From the NCBI RefSeq assembly GCF_003253705.1, contig NZ_QKYU01000002.1, positions 124,001 to 188,000 on the forward strand: 64,000 nucleotides of DNA. Reading direction: 5' to 3'. The notes below the pieces were generated by a model that had not been told where the DNA came from, searched no databases, and worked only from the letters and a program-made list of their open reading frames with translations. Both the position numbers and the translations under genes were made by a program. Numbering within the stretch: position 1 is the stretch's first letter; each line of letters opens with the position of its first letter. Below, piece after piece: positions 7,978 to 15,556 of this stretch. Origin of the DNA: Humitalea rosea (GTDB lineage: Bacteria; Pseudomonadota; Alphaproteobacteria; Acetobacterales; Acetobacteraceae).

Positions 7978-9312
7978 ATGACACGATCCTACGGCCGCCG
8001 TGGCGTGCTGCTTGGCGGGGCTGCCTTGCTGGCCGGCTGCGACACCATCGACAACATCTTCGGCGAGAAGAAGCGGCCGCTGCAGGGCGAACGCCTGCCG
8101 GTCCTCGGCAGCCGCCGCAGCCTGGAGGCCGATCCCGCCCTGGCGGGCCGCGCCGTCACCTTGCCCGAACCCGCCCCCATCGCCTCCTGGCCGGTGATCG
8201 GCGGCAATGCCGCCCATGCCCCGGGCCATGCGCTGCTTGAGGGCAATCTGCGGGAAGTCTGGCGCAGCGGCTTCGGCAGCGGCACCGGGCGGCGCCAGCG
8301 CATGGTCGCGGGGCCGGTCCTGTCCGCCGATCTGGCCGTCGTCGGCGATGCCTTCGGCATCGTCTCCGGCTTCGATCCCGCGACCGGCGCTCAGCGCTGG
8401 CGCCGCGATACCCGCCCCGAGGAGGATGACGCCGGCAATATCGGCGCCGGCTCGGTCATCGACGGCAACACCGTCTATGTGACCACGGGCCTGGCCGAGG
8501 TGCTGGCGCTCGATGTCGCGACCGGTGAGATCCGCTGGCGCGCGCGCCTGCCGGCCCCGGCCCGCGGCGGCCCGGCCTTCGCCGCCGGGCGGCTGTTCGT
8601 GCCGACCATCGAGAACCAGCTTGTGGCGGTTTCGGCCGAGGATGGGCGCCGGCTCTGGACCCATCGCGCGCCGCCGACCCCGGCGGTGCCCTTCGGCCTG
8701 CCGACCCCGGCGATCGAGGGCGAGACGGTGGTCGCGGGCTTCGCCTCGGGCGAATTGACCGGGCTGCGCGCGACCGATGGGCGTGTGCTCTGGAGCGAGG
8801 GCCTCGGCGGCTCCGGGCGCGGGGGCCTGAGCGATTTCTCCGGCATCCGCGGCCTGCCGGTGATCCATGAGGATTGGGTCTTCGCCTCCTCGCTCGCTGG
8901 CACCACTTTGGCGCTGGACCTGCGTTCGGGCCGCCGCATCTGGGAGCGCAACCTTGGCAGCACCGAAACCCCGGCGGTGGCGGGGGACTGGCTGTTCCTG
9001 GTGTCGCAGACGGGCGATCTGGTGGCTTTGGGGCGCGGCGATGGGCGCGTGCGCTGGATTCTGCCGCTCGATCCCGCCCCGGCGGGCGAGGAGAAGGACT
9101 GGCAGGCGGCGAGCTTCACCGCGCCGATCCTCGCCGGCGGCCGCATCATCGTGCCGGGCAGCAAGGGCCAGGCGCTGCTGGTCGATCCGGCGGCAGGTGT
9201 GGTGACCGGGCAACTGCGGCTGCCGGGCGGCGTGACGCTGCCGGGGGCGGTGGTGAATTCGACGCTGTACCTCGCGACGGATGACGCGAGCCTCGTCGCC
9301 TATCGCGGGTAG
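7978..9312 (+). CDS. bamB: Outer-membrane assembly lipoprotein BamB
   Basis: 444 residues. BamB is the beta-propeller lipoprotein of the BAM complex that folds beta-barrel proteins into the outer membrane. The signal 'GVLLGGAALLAGC' ends in lipobox LAGC with Cys21. The body shows repeated PQQ-type blades: 'GFDPATGAQRWRRD', 'ALDVATGEIRWRAR', 'AVSAEDGRRLWTH', 'GLRATDGRVLWSE', 'ALDLRSGRRIWER'. ATG 7978 is chosen because AAGGA lies about 9 bases upstream; an in-frame TTG at 7960 overlapping the yfgM stop is less likely. Flanked by yfgM and der. Confidence 0.92.
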   Translation: MTRSYGRRGVLLGGAALLAGCDTIDNIFGEKKRPLQGERLPVLGSRRSLEADPALAGRAVTLPEPAPIASWPVIGGNAAHAPGHALLEGNLREVWRSGFGSGTGRRQRMVAGPVLSADLAVVGDAFGIVSGFDPATGAQRWRRDTRPEEDDAGNIGAGSVIDGNTVYVTTGLAEVLALDVATGEIRWRARLPAPARGGPAFAAGRLFVPTIENQLVAVSAEDGRRLWTHRAPPTPAVPFGLPTPAIEGETVVAGFASGELTGLRATDGRVLWSEGLGGSGRGGLSDFSGIRGLPVIHEDWVFASSLAGTTLALDLRSGRRIWERNLGSTETPAVAGDWLFLVSQTGDLVALGRGDGRVRWILPLDPAPAGEEKDWQAASFTAPILAGGRIIVPGSKGQALLVDPAAGVVTGQLRLPGGVTLPGAVVNSTLYLATDDASLVAYRG

Positions 9313-9357
9313 AACTCAGGATTATCCATCGGCGCCGATTCGGGGTAGGTGGGGCGC

Positions 9358-10719
9358 ATGAAATTCCGTCCCACCGCCGGCGCCAGCCGCATCGCCATCG
9401 TCGGCCGCCCCAACGTCGGCAAATCCACCATCTTCAACCGCCTGGCCGGGCGACGCCTGGCGCTGGTGAACGACACCCCCGGCGTCACCCGCGACCGCAA
9501 GGAAACCCATACCCAGATGGGCGGCCGGCCGGTGATCCTGCTGGACACGGCAGGGCTTGAGGAAGCCGACCCCGAGACCATCCCCGGGCGGATGCGGGCC
9601 AGCTCCGAGGTCGCGATCCGGCAGGCGGACCTGATCCTGTTCGTGATCGACGCCCGCCAGGGGCTGACGCCGACCGACCGCGCCTTCGCCAATCTGTTAC
9701 GAAAAGTGCCGGCGCCGATCCTGCTGCTCGCCAACAAGGCCGAGGGCCGCGGCGGCGCGCTGGCGGCGATGGAGGCCTTCGAACTCGGCCTCGGCACGCC
9801 CATCCCGATCTCCGCCGAGCATGGCGAGGGCTTCGGCGGGCTGCTGGACGAGATCGTGGCGCATCTGCCCGAGATGCCGGAGGAAGAGCCGGAGGGCGCC
9901 GAGAAGCCGCTGCGCCTGGCCATCGTCGGCCGCCCGAACGCCGGAAAATCCACGCTGCTGAACGCGCTGGTGGGCGAGGAGCGCATGATCACCGGCCCCG
10001 AACCCGGCCTGACCCGCGATGCGGTCACCGTCGAGTGGAGCGACGAGGAAGGCCGCGTGCGGCTGGTCGATACCGCCGGCCTGCGCAAGAAGGCCCGCGT
10101 GGAGCTGGAGCTGGAGAAGATGTCCACCGGCGCCTCGATCGGCGCGCTGAAGGAATGCGAGGTCGCGATCCTGGTGCTGGATGCGACGCTCGGCCTGGAA
10201 CAGCAGGACATCAACATCGCCCGGCTGGCGGAGCGGGAGGGGCGGGCGATCGTCCTCGCGCTGAACAAATGGGATGCGGTGCCGGACCGCAACGCCGCCC
10301 GGAAGGGTGTGGAGGATGTGCTGCAAACCTCGCTGGCGCAGCTCAAGGGCATCACCGTGGTGCCGATGAGTGCGGCGACCGGGCAAGGCGTGGACAAGTT
10401 GATGCCGGCGGTGCGCGCCGCGCATGAGCGCTGGAACCGCCGCATCGGCACCGGCGAGCTGAACCGCTGGTTCGAGGTGGTGAAGGACAAGCACCAGCCG
10501 CCGCTGGTCGATGGGCGCCGGATCAAGCTGCGCTATCTGACCATGCCGAAGGCGCGGCCGCCGACCATCGTGGTCTTCGGCACGCGGGCCGAGGCACTGC
10601 CGGATGACTGGCAGCGCTACATGGTCAATTCCTTCCGCGAGCAGTTCGACATGGGGGGCGTGCCGATCCGGGTGCAGCTTCGCGGCAGCGAGAATCCCTA
10701 TGCGGAGGACGACAAATAG
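9358..10719 (+). CDS. der: Ribosome biogenesis GTPase Der (EngA)
   Basis: 453 residues with two tandem G domains and a C-terminal KH-like domain. Der acts in the cytosol in maturation of the 50S subunit. G domain 1 has 'GRPNVGKST' (16-24), switch 'TPGVTRDR' and 'DTAGLE'. G domain 2 has 'GRPNAGKST' (about 191-199), 'PGLTRDA', 'DTAGLRKKARV' and 'NKWD'. The KH domain contains 'RRIKLRYLTMPKARPPT'. The first domain's G4 motif reads 'NKAE' rather than NKxD. ATG 9358 is preferred over an in-frame GTG 9 bases upstream. Last gene of the yfgM-bamB-der set; the stop is 6 bases from the convergent lipoprotein gene. Confidence 0.95.
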   Translation: MKFRPTAGASRIAIVGRPNVGKSTIFNRLAGRRLALVNDTPGVTRDRKETHTQMGGRPVILLDTAGLEEADPETIPGRMRASSEVAIRQADLILFVIDARQGLTPTDRAFANLLRKVPAPILLLANKAEGRGGALAAMEAFELGLGTPIPISAEHGEGFGGLLDEIVAHLPEMPEEEPEGAEKPLRLAIVGRPNAGKSTLLNALVGEERMITGPEPGLTRDAVTVEWSDEEGRVRLVDTAGLRKKARVELELEKMSTGASIGALKECEVAILVLDATLGLEQQDINIARLAEREGRAIVLALNKWDAVPDRNAARKGVEDVLQTSLAQLKGITVVPMSAATGQGVDKLMPAVRAAHERWNRRIGTGELNRWFEVVKDKHQPPLVDGRRIKLRYLTMPKARPPTIVVFGTRAEALPDDWQRYMVNSFREQFDMGGVPIRVQLRGSENPYAEDDK

Positions 10720-10725
10720 GGGCGC

Positions 10726-11319
10726 CTACTCCGGCGGCGCCCTGAGCACGTCCATCGCCAGCATATCCGGCCCGCCGATCCACTGCTCGCTGTGAGAGAT
10801 CGCCCCCGTCTGCGGGTCGGCCCAGAAGCGGTTGTGGACGGTGCTGCCCGCGCCGTTGCAGCCTTCCTCGATCAGCAGCAGCGCCGCATCCATCCGCCCG
10901 CGCAGGGTGCAGGCCAGCGCCACGCCGAAGCGCATCCGCGCCGGATCGCGGTGCGGCCCCGAGAGATCCACCTGACGCCGCACCGTGGCACTTTGGCCGA
11001 GCAGGTGCAGCGGATCATCCAGCGGGTCGGCGCCGTCGAAGCGCGTCGCCGTCACCCAGACCGGCAGCCCCGCCGTCGCGACCACCCGCGCCCCATCGGT
11101 CGCGACCACCACCCCGTTGCGGCCGCGCCAGATGCGCTGCTCGCCATTCTGCTGCACCAGCAAAGCGACGGAGCGCCGCCCGCCGATCGTCAGCGACAGC
11201 GCCGGCCCTTCCGGTTCCGCCGTATCGGGGCCCATGGCGGGGGGCGCCGGCATCGGCGGGGGCTCGAACCAGGCGCAGCCGGCGAGCAGCAGCAGCGCCG
11301 CCGCGGCCGGGAGCTTCAC
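10726..11319 (-). CDS. YjbF-family lipoprotein
   Basis: 197 residues from a GTG at 11319. The signal peptide ends in 'ALLLLAGC' (Cys15 acylated). The mature part matches the YjbF/GfcB pattern of polysaccharide-export lipoproteins: 'GRNGVVVATDGARVVATAGL' followed by a C-terminal 'RFWADPQTGAISHSEQWIG'. Family members act in the outer membrane in exopolysaccharide or group 4 capsule secretion. The GTG overlaps the stop of the repressor gene upstream (GTGA), so the two are co-transcribed and translationally coupled. No other yjb/gfc genes are nearby, so it may be a cargo gene of the phage-derived module or a host gene captured by its promoter. Confidence 0.72.
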   Translation of the reverse strand: MKLPAAAALLLLAGCAWFEPPPMPAPPAMGPDTAEPEGPALSLTIGGRRSVALLVQQNGEQRIWRGRNGVVVATDGARVVATAGLPVWVTATRFDGADPLDDPLHLLGQSATVRRQVDLSGPHRDPARMRFGVALACTLRGRMDAALLLIEEGCNGAGSTVHNRFWADPQTGAISHSEQWIGGPDMLAMDVLRAPPE

Positions 11320-11966
11320 TGAGTGGCCCAGACGATCCGGTGGATGAAGGCGACCTCGGGCAGGTCGAAGCCATAATTCGGATGCGCGGGGTTCAGGCTG
11401 GCGAGTTCGATCCGCTTGGCCGATTGCCGCACCAGCTCCTTGGCCATCACCTCACCGCTGCGGGTGCGGACCACGACGCGGTCGCCGCGCCGGACCGGGG
11501 CACCCGGCGAGACGATCACCAGATCGCCGTCGCGGAACACCGGCTCCATGCTGTCGCCGTGGATTTCCAGGGCATAGGCATGCGGGTCGGGCACCTCGGG
11601 CACGCTGATCTCGTCCCAGGAGCCGCCGACCGGATAGCCGCCATCGTCGAAGAAGCCTTCGCCGCCCGCCTGGGCCATGCCGATCAGGGGAATGCGCCGC
11701 CCGCTGATCGGCCGCCGGCCGCCACCGCCGGTGCCGGGATTGCCCGAGACCAAGGCGGCGAAGGCTTCCAGCGGCGCCCCGATCGCGTTCAGCACCTTGG
11801 CGACGCTTTCGGTGGAGGGCCATCGCGCGCGCCCATCCGGCCCCGTCCGCTTGGAGGGGTTGAAAGCGGTCGGGTCCAGCCCGGCACGGCGGGCGAGGCC
11901 GGAGGCGCTCATCCCATGTTCAGCGGCGAGGGCATCGAGCGCGCGCCACACGTCTTCATGTCTCAT
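11316..11966 (-). CDS. LexA/CI-type transcriptional repressor (HTH plus S24 peptidase)
   Basis: 216 residues. The N-terminal helix-turn-helix (about 15-40, 'MSASGLARRAGLDPTAF') resembles phage repressors. The C-terminal S24 domain has the A-G cleavage site in 'GMAQAGG' (about A100-G101), catalytic S139 in 'HGDSMEPVFRDGD' and K176 in 'VMAKELV'. Such proteins block lytic promoters and inactivate themselves through RecA-stimulated self-cleavage, so SOS control is expected from the family. The gene diverges from the phage-like module and reads into the YjbF lipoprotein gene. Its promoter region carries CCTAGG motifs that are probable operators, implying autoregulation. Confidence 0.87.
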   Translation of the reverse strand: MRHEDVWRALDALAAEHGMSASGLARRAGLDPTAFNPSKRTGPDGRARWPSTESVAKVLNAIGAPLEAFAALVSGNPGTGGGGRRPISGRRIPLIGMAQAGGEGFFDDGGYPVGGSWDEISVPEVPDPHAYALEIHGDSMEPVFRDGDLVIVSPGAPVRRGDRVVVRTRSGEVMAKELVRQSAKRIELASLNPAHPNYGFDLPEVAFIHRIVWATQ

Positions 11967-11972
11967 GGGTTC

Positions 11973-12054
11973 AGTATCCTAGGTTATCACCCCCATTGCA
12001 ACAGGATAAAAGACCTATAAAGGTCTTGACACCTAGGACTGAAGGTTTAGATCG
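11973..12054. promoter_or_regulatory. Divergent promoter-operator region of the phage-like module
   Basis: Between the repressor and the gene at 12096. Rightward: TTGACA at 12026-12031 with a weak -10 (TAGATC, about 12048-12053). Leftward (repressor): TTGCAA at 12001-11996 with GATACT at 11978-11973, 17-base spacer. CCTAGG lies at 11978-11983 (touching the leftward -10) and at 12032-12037 (directly after the rightward -35). A further inverted repeat, AAGACCT-N4-AGGTCTT, occupies 12010-12027. The layout fits a repressor that controls its own gene and the rightward transcript. Binding is inferred from position and repetition only. Confidence 0.6.
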
Positions 12055-12095
12055 GAACTGTCCCGACCCCCCAGGGACGCTTTCCGGAGCCCCCG

Positions 12096-12521
12096 ATGCC
12101 CCAACCCGCCCCCCGCTCGACCCGCCGCCTCGACCCGTTGGACCGGGCGCTGCCCTTCCACTCCTCGGAGGAGGCCTGGTTCTGGACCATGTCCGCCCTG
12201 ACCGCCCGGCGCGACGGCGCCCGCGTCGCCGCCGGGCGTGGCGAGGTGCTGCGCCCCTGCGAGCCGGATGACGTGATCCTGGTGCTGGACCGCCTGTATC
12301 GCCAGCGCCGCATCCAGCTTGCCCATGTCCGCGTGATGCGGGTCTGGGGGGAGCGGCACACCGTCCCCGACGCGCGCTTCGCGCCCGAACGCGGCGATGC
12401 GAAGCTCTGGACCGAAGCGATGCAGCGCCTGGACTGGCCGCTGCGGATCAAGGGCATCGTCTCGGGCGATGGCGTGTTCCCCAGGCCGGAAGAGGCCTGC
12501 ACGATCGTGCCGCTGCGGTGA
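12096..12521 (+). CDS. Phage-like protein of unknown function
   Basis: 141 residues, soluble, rich in Arg and Asp/Glu. The conserved-looking core is 'LPFHSSEEAWFWTMSALTAR', then 'RPCEPDDVILVLDRLYRQRR' and a C-terminal 'LDWPLRIKGIVSG'. I recall similar small proteins near phage structural genes of alphaproteobacteria but no characterised function. It is the first gene downstream of the rightward promoter at 12026 and overlaps the next start by four bases, so 12096-12518 form a two-gene unit expressed opposite the repressor. A regulatory or early role is plausible from position only. Confidence 0.6.
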   Translation: MPQPAPRSTRRLDPLDRALPFHSSEEAWFWTMSALTARRDGARVAAGRGEVLRPCEPDDVILVLDRLYRQRRIQLAHVRVMRVWGERHTVPDARFAPERGDAKLWTEAMQRLDWPLRIKGIVSGDGVFPRPEEACTIVPLR

Positions 12522-12949
12522 GCCGGCATCTCCGCACGGCGGAGCCGGCCGTTTTCCTCGGCTTTGGTGGCGCCGCCACCTTGCCGTGGCAGCGGCTGCT
12601 GGCGCCCGGCTTCCGCCATTGCTTCGCCGGGCTGCGCGATGAGGCGGGCTGGACGATCGTGGACCCGCTCTCCGGGCGGCTGCATGTGACGCGGCTGCCG
12701 GCGGGCCCGGAGTATGATCTGCCGGGGCTTTGGCTGCGCGCGGGCTTTGCCGTGCTTGGCCCGTATCGCCCCGTGGCGGCCCGCCCCACCGCCTTGCCGG
12801 GCCTGGCGCCGCTGACCTGCGTGGGCGTGTGCCGGGCGCTGCTGGGCCCCGGCGCCCCCTTCGCGTTGACCCCGCGCGGGCTGTTCCAGGGTCTGATTCG
12901 TCAAGATAATAAGCCTAGGAAATACTTCTTGACAAATTCCGTGCCCTAG
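12518..12949 (+). CDS. Phage-like protein, possible permuted papain fold
   Basis: 143 residues, coupled to the preceding gene (ATGA overlap). Two features resemble circularly permuted NlpC/P60-like proteins: an early histidine in 'GFRHCFAGLRDEAGWTIVDP' and a later cysteine in 'TCVGVCRALLG' followed by 'LTPRGLFQGL'. This is pattern recognition, not a family assignment; it could instead be a structural or regulatory phage protein. The last codons (from about 12905) run through the promoter-operator region of the structural genes and are AT-rich ('IRQDNKPRKYFLTN'), unlike the rest of the gene. Confidence 0.55.
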   Translation: MSRHLRTAEPAVFLGFGGAATLPWQRLLAPGFRHCFAGLRDEAGWTIVDPLSGRLHVTRLPAGPEYDLPGLWLRAGFAVLGPYRPVAARPTALPGLAPLTCVGVCRALLGPGAPFALTPRGLFQGLIRQDNKPRKYFLTNSVP

Positions 12950-12960
12950 GCTAAATCCCC
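12905..12960 (+). promoter_or_regulatory. Candidate late promoter with two CCTAGG operators
   Basis: A strikingly AT-rich patch in otherwise GC-rich DNA. A consensus -35 TTGACA lies at 12929-12934, followed by a weak -10 (CTAAAT/TAAATC, about 12951-12957). CCTAGG occurs at 12914-12919, upstream of the -35, and at 12945-12950, inside the spacer. This matches the arrangement in front of the gene at 12096 and would let the S24 repressor control the structural genes from 13097 onward. It overlaps the 3' end of the gene at 12518. Confidence 0.6.
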
Positions 12961-13096
12961 AATCGCCAAGGGGCGCATTGCGCCTTCCGCGGCACACCAA
13001 CCCCCTCCCTCCCGCGATCCTCCGCATGGTTCAGCCTCTCCCCCCAGGGGCGAGCCATGCGGGATGTCGCCCCGATCCCAAGGAGCGCCGAGCCGT

Positions 13097-13321
13097 ATGG
13101 GTGGCCTGTTCAAAGCCCCGCAGCCGATCGCCAGCACCGCCCCCACGGAGCTGCCGGTCGATACCACGCCGCCCGAGGAGGCCGCGGGTGCCGCGCGCGT
13201 CGCCAATGCCGATCGCGCCCGTCGCGGTCTGGCGGGCACCATCGCAACCTCCGCCCGCGGCGTGCTCGACGCGGCGCCCAGCGCCACGCTGGGCACCCGC
13301 CGCTCTCTGCTGGGGGAATGA
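13097..13321 (+). CDS. Small conserved podovirus protein upstream of portal
   Basis: 74 residues from ATG 13097, preceded by AAGGAG (13080-13085), the best ribosome site in this part. Begins 'MGGLFKAPQP' and ends 'RRSLLGE'; the middle has 'RARRGLAGTIATSARGVL'. Small proteins opening with MGGLF and ending with an RR-LLGE tail are common just before portal genes in podoviruses of alphaproteobacteria; their role is unknown to me. Its stop overlaps the portal start (ATGA). First gene of the structural operon. Confidence 0.68.
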   Translation: MGGLFKAPQPIASTAPTELPVDTTPPEEAAGAARVANADRARRGLAGTIATSARGVLDAAPSATLGTRRSLLGE

Positions 13322-14718
13322 GGATGACCCCCGAAACCCTTCTCGACCGCCATGCGGCCGCACTCGACCGGCGCCGCCCGTGGGAGAGCGTTTGGCAGGA
13401 TTGCCGCGACCATGTTCTGGCCCGCACCCCGGGCCAGGGCGGGCCCGCGCTCTATGACGGCACCGCCGCCGATGCCGCCGAGGAGTTGGCGGCATCCCTG
13501 TTGTCGGAGCTGACGCCACCCTGGTCCCGTTGGTTCGGCCTGCAGCCGACGCGGGAGATGGCGGATGTCCCGGGCCTGCCGGATCTGCTGGAAAACGCCT
13601 CGGAGGCGCTCGCCGGGCATTTGGACCGCGCCGGTTTCTCGCTGGCGATGCACCAGGCCTTCCTGGACCTCGTCGTCTGCGGGACGGGGGTGCTGCTGGT
13701 CGAGGAAGCCCGGCCCGGCGATGCCTCCGCCCTGCGCATCGCCGCCGTGCCGCTGGCCGAGGCGGTGCTGGAGGACAGCGGCAGCGGCCGGCTGGACACG
13801 GTGTTCCGCTCGGCGCGGCTGACGCCGGCGGCGATCCTGCAACGCTTCCCCAAGGCGCCGGTGGCGGTCTCCGACGACAGCCAGGCCCGGTTGCCGGTGC
13901 TGGAGGCGGTCTGGCCGGATGGCCGTGGCGGCTACAGCTTCGCCGCGGTGCTGTCGCCGCCGAACACGCCGCCGGTGCTGCTGGCCGAGGGGCGTTTTTC
14001 CGAGAGCCCCTTCATCGCCTTCCGCTGGCTGGTCGCCCCGGGCGAGGATTACGGCCGGGGCCCGGTGATGAAGGCGCTGCCCGACATCCGCACCGCCAAC
14101 AAGGTCGTCGAGCTGATCCTCAAGAACGCCTCCATCGCCGCGACCGGCATCTGGCAGGCCGATGACGACGGGGTGCTGAACCCGGCGACGGTGGAGCTGG
14201 TGCCGGGGGCGATCATCCCCAAGGCACCGGGCTCGGCCGGGCTCACGCCGCTCGCGGCACCAGGCAATTTCGACGTGTCGAACCTGGTGCTGGAGGATCT
14301 GCGCGCCCGTATCCGCTCGGCCCTGCTGGCCGACCGGCTGAACCCGCGCCCGGGGCGCGACCGCACGGCGACCGAGGTGCTGGAACGCAGTGCCGAGACC
14401 GCCCGCATCCTCGGCGCCTGCTACGGCCGGCTGCAATCGGAGCTGCTGTCGCCGCTGGTGTCCCGCGCGCTCGGCGTGCTGCGCCGGCGGGGGGAGGTGC
14501 CGCCGATCCTGCTGGATGGGCGGGAGGTGCGGCTCGCCTATCGCAGCCCGCTCGCCCGGCTCCAGGCCCGCGCCGATGCCGCCAATACCGCGCTGTTCCT
14601 GCAACAGGCGGCGGCGTTGGGGGCCGAGGGCATGGCGCAGATCGATATCGCCGCCGCCGCCCGTTTTCTCGCCAGCACGCTCGACGTGCCGGCTTCGATC
14701 CTGACCGCGAAGGAGTGA
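13318..14718 (+). CDS. Portal (head-to-tail connector) protein, T7 gp8-like
   Basis: 466 residues (T7 gp8 is about 536). The dodecameric portal sits at one capsid vertex, nucleates head assembly, takes the terminase and then the tail. Recognised by 'AEELAASLLSELTPPWSRWF' near residue 50, the conserved start of head-to-tail connecting proteins, and by 'DYGRGPVMKALPDIRTANKV' in the middle. The C-terminus is helical and Ala-rich. ATG 13318 overlaps the preceding stop; a second ATG lies two codons on. The scaffold gene follows after 8 bases, as in T7. Confidence 0.85.
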   Translation: MRMTPETLLDRHAAALDRRRPWESVWQDCRDHVLARTPGQGGPALYDGTAADAAEELAASLLSELTPPWSRWFGLQPTREMADVPGLPDLLENASEALAGHLDRAGFSLAMHQAFLDLVVCGTGVLLVEEARPGDASALRIAAVPLAEAVLEDSGSGRLDTVFRSARLTPAAILQRFPKAPVAVSDDSQARLPVLEAVWPDGRGGYSFAAVLSPPNTPPVLLAEGRFSESPFIAFRWLVAPGEDYGRGPVMKALPDIRTANKVVELILKNASIAATGIWQADDDGVLNPATVELVPGAIIPKAPGSAGLTPLAAPGNFDVSNLVLEDLRARIRSALLADRLNPRPGRDRTATEVLERSAETARILGACYGRLQSELLSPLVSRALGVLRRRGEVPPILLDGREVRLAYRSPLARLQARADAANTALFLQQAAALGAEGMAQIDIAAAARFLASTLDVPASILTAKE

Positions 14719-14726
14719 ATGACCGC

Positions 14727-15437
14727 ATGAGCGAGAATCTGATCACCGCCGAGCTCGACCCGGCCCCCGCCATTCCCCAGAAATTCCTGGACCCGGCGAC
14801 GGGCTCCGTCCGGGTCGATGCGCTGCTGAAATCCTATCTGGAGCTGGAACGCCGCCTGTCCCAGCGCATGGCCCCGCCCGCGACCGACGCGACGGCGGAG
14901 GAGATCACGCGGTTTCGCGCCGCCATGGGCATCCCCGAGGCGCCGGATGGCTATGAGATCACCGCGCCCTGCCCGGAATGCAGCCCCGATGCGGCGGTGA
15001 ATGCCAAGCTGCATGCGGCGGGCTTCACGCCCGAGCAGGCGCAGCTCGTCTATGACCTCGCTGCCGAGAAGCTGCTGCCCGCCATCGCCGAGGCCGCCGC
15101 CGAATACGAGGCGACCCGCCAGCGCGACAAGCTGATCGCGCATTTCGGTGGCGAGGACCGCTTCCGCGCCATCGCCGGCCAGCTCGCCACCTGGGGCCGC
15201 GCCAACCTGCCGCCCGCGGTGTTCGAGGCGATGTCCGGCACGGCCGAGGGCGTCATCGCGCTCGCCGGCATGATGGACCGCCGCGAGCCGGCGCTCGGCC
15301 GCAACGCCGACGCGCCCGGGCCGATGGATGAGGCGGGGCTGCGCAAGATGATGCGCGACCCGCGCTATTGGCAGAAGCGCGACCCCGAATTCGTCAGCCG
15401 CGTCACCGAGGGCTTTCGGCGCCTCGTCGGCGGCTGA
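14727..15437 (+). CDS. Capsid assembly scaffold protein, T7 gp9-like
   Basis: 236 residues, acidic, Ala/Glu-rich, predicted mostly helical: the character of podovirus scaffolds, which template the prohead and then leave. The N-terminus has 'KFLDPATGSVRVDALLKSYL' (typical peptide of these proteins) and 'GIPEAPDGYEI'; the C-terminus, 'MRDPRYWQKRDPEFVSRVTE', is a common closing segment that probably binds the coat protein. ATG 14727 is preferred because AAGGAG at 14710-14715 precedes it. Lies between portal and capsid genes exactly as in T7-type phages. Confidence 0.8.
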   Translation: MSENLITAELDPAPAIPQKFLDPATGSVRVDALLKSYLELERRLSQRMAPPATDATAEEITRFRAAMGIPEAPDGYEITAPCPECSPDAAVNAKLHAAGFTPEQAQLVYDLAAEKLLPAIAEAAAEYEATRQRDKLIAHFGGEDRFRAIAGQLATWGRANLPPAVFEAMSGTAEGVIALAGMMDRREPALGRNADAPGPMDEAGLRKMMRDPRYWQKRDPEFVSRVTEGFRRLVGG

Positions 15438-15453
15438 CCGATGTTTGCCTGCG

Positions 15454-15470
15454 CGGAACCCGGGGTTCCG
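15454..15470. repeat. Perfect palindrome before the capsid gene
   Basis: CGGAACCC-G-GGGTTCCG, 8-base arms around one base, in the 119-base gap between scaffold and capsid. No T-run follows, so it is not a classical terminator. It could be an mRNA-stabilising or processing hairpin upstream of the highly expressed capsid, or a protein site. The rest of the gap (GC-rich, with GCGCGC runs) holds no gene. Confidence 0.4.
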
Positions 15471-15556
15471 GGCGCGCGGGCCCTGGGCGCGCATCGGTCC
15501 GTTCGCGGAGAACCGGTGCTGCGCCCTTTCCCTGACCTTCTCCACGGAGATTCCGC

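Noticed and set aside
9328-9339. ATCGGCGCCGAT palindrome between bamB and der
   Set aside because: Short GC-rich palindromes like this are expected by chance here, with no repeat elsewhere seen.
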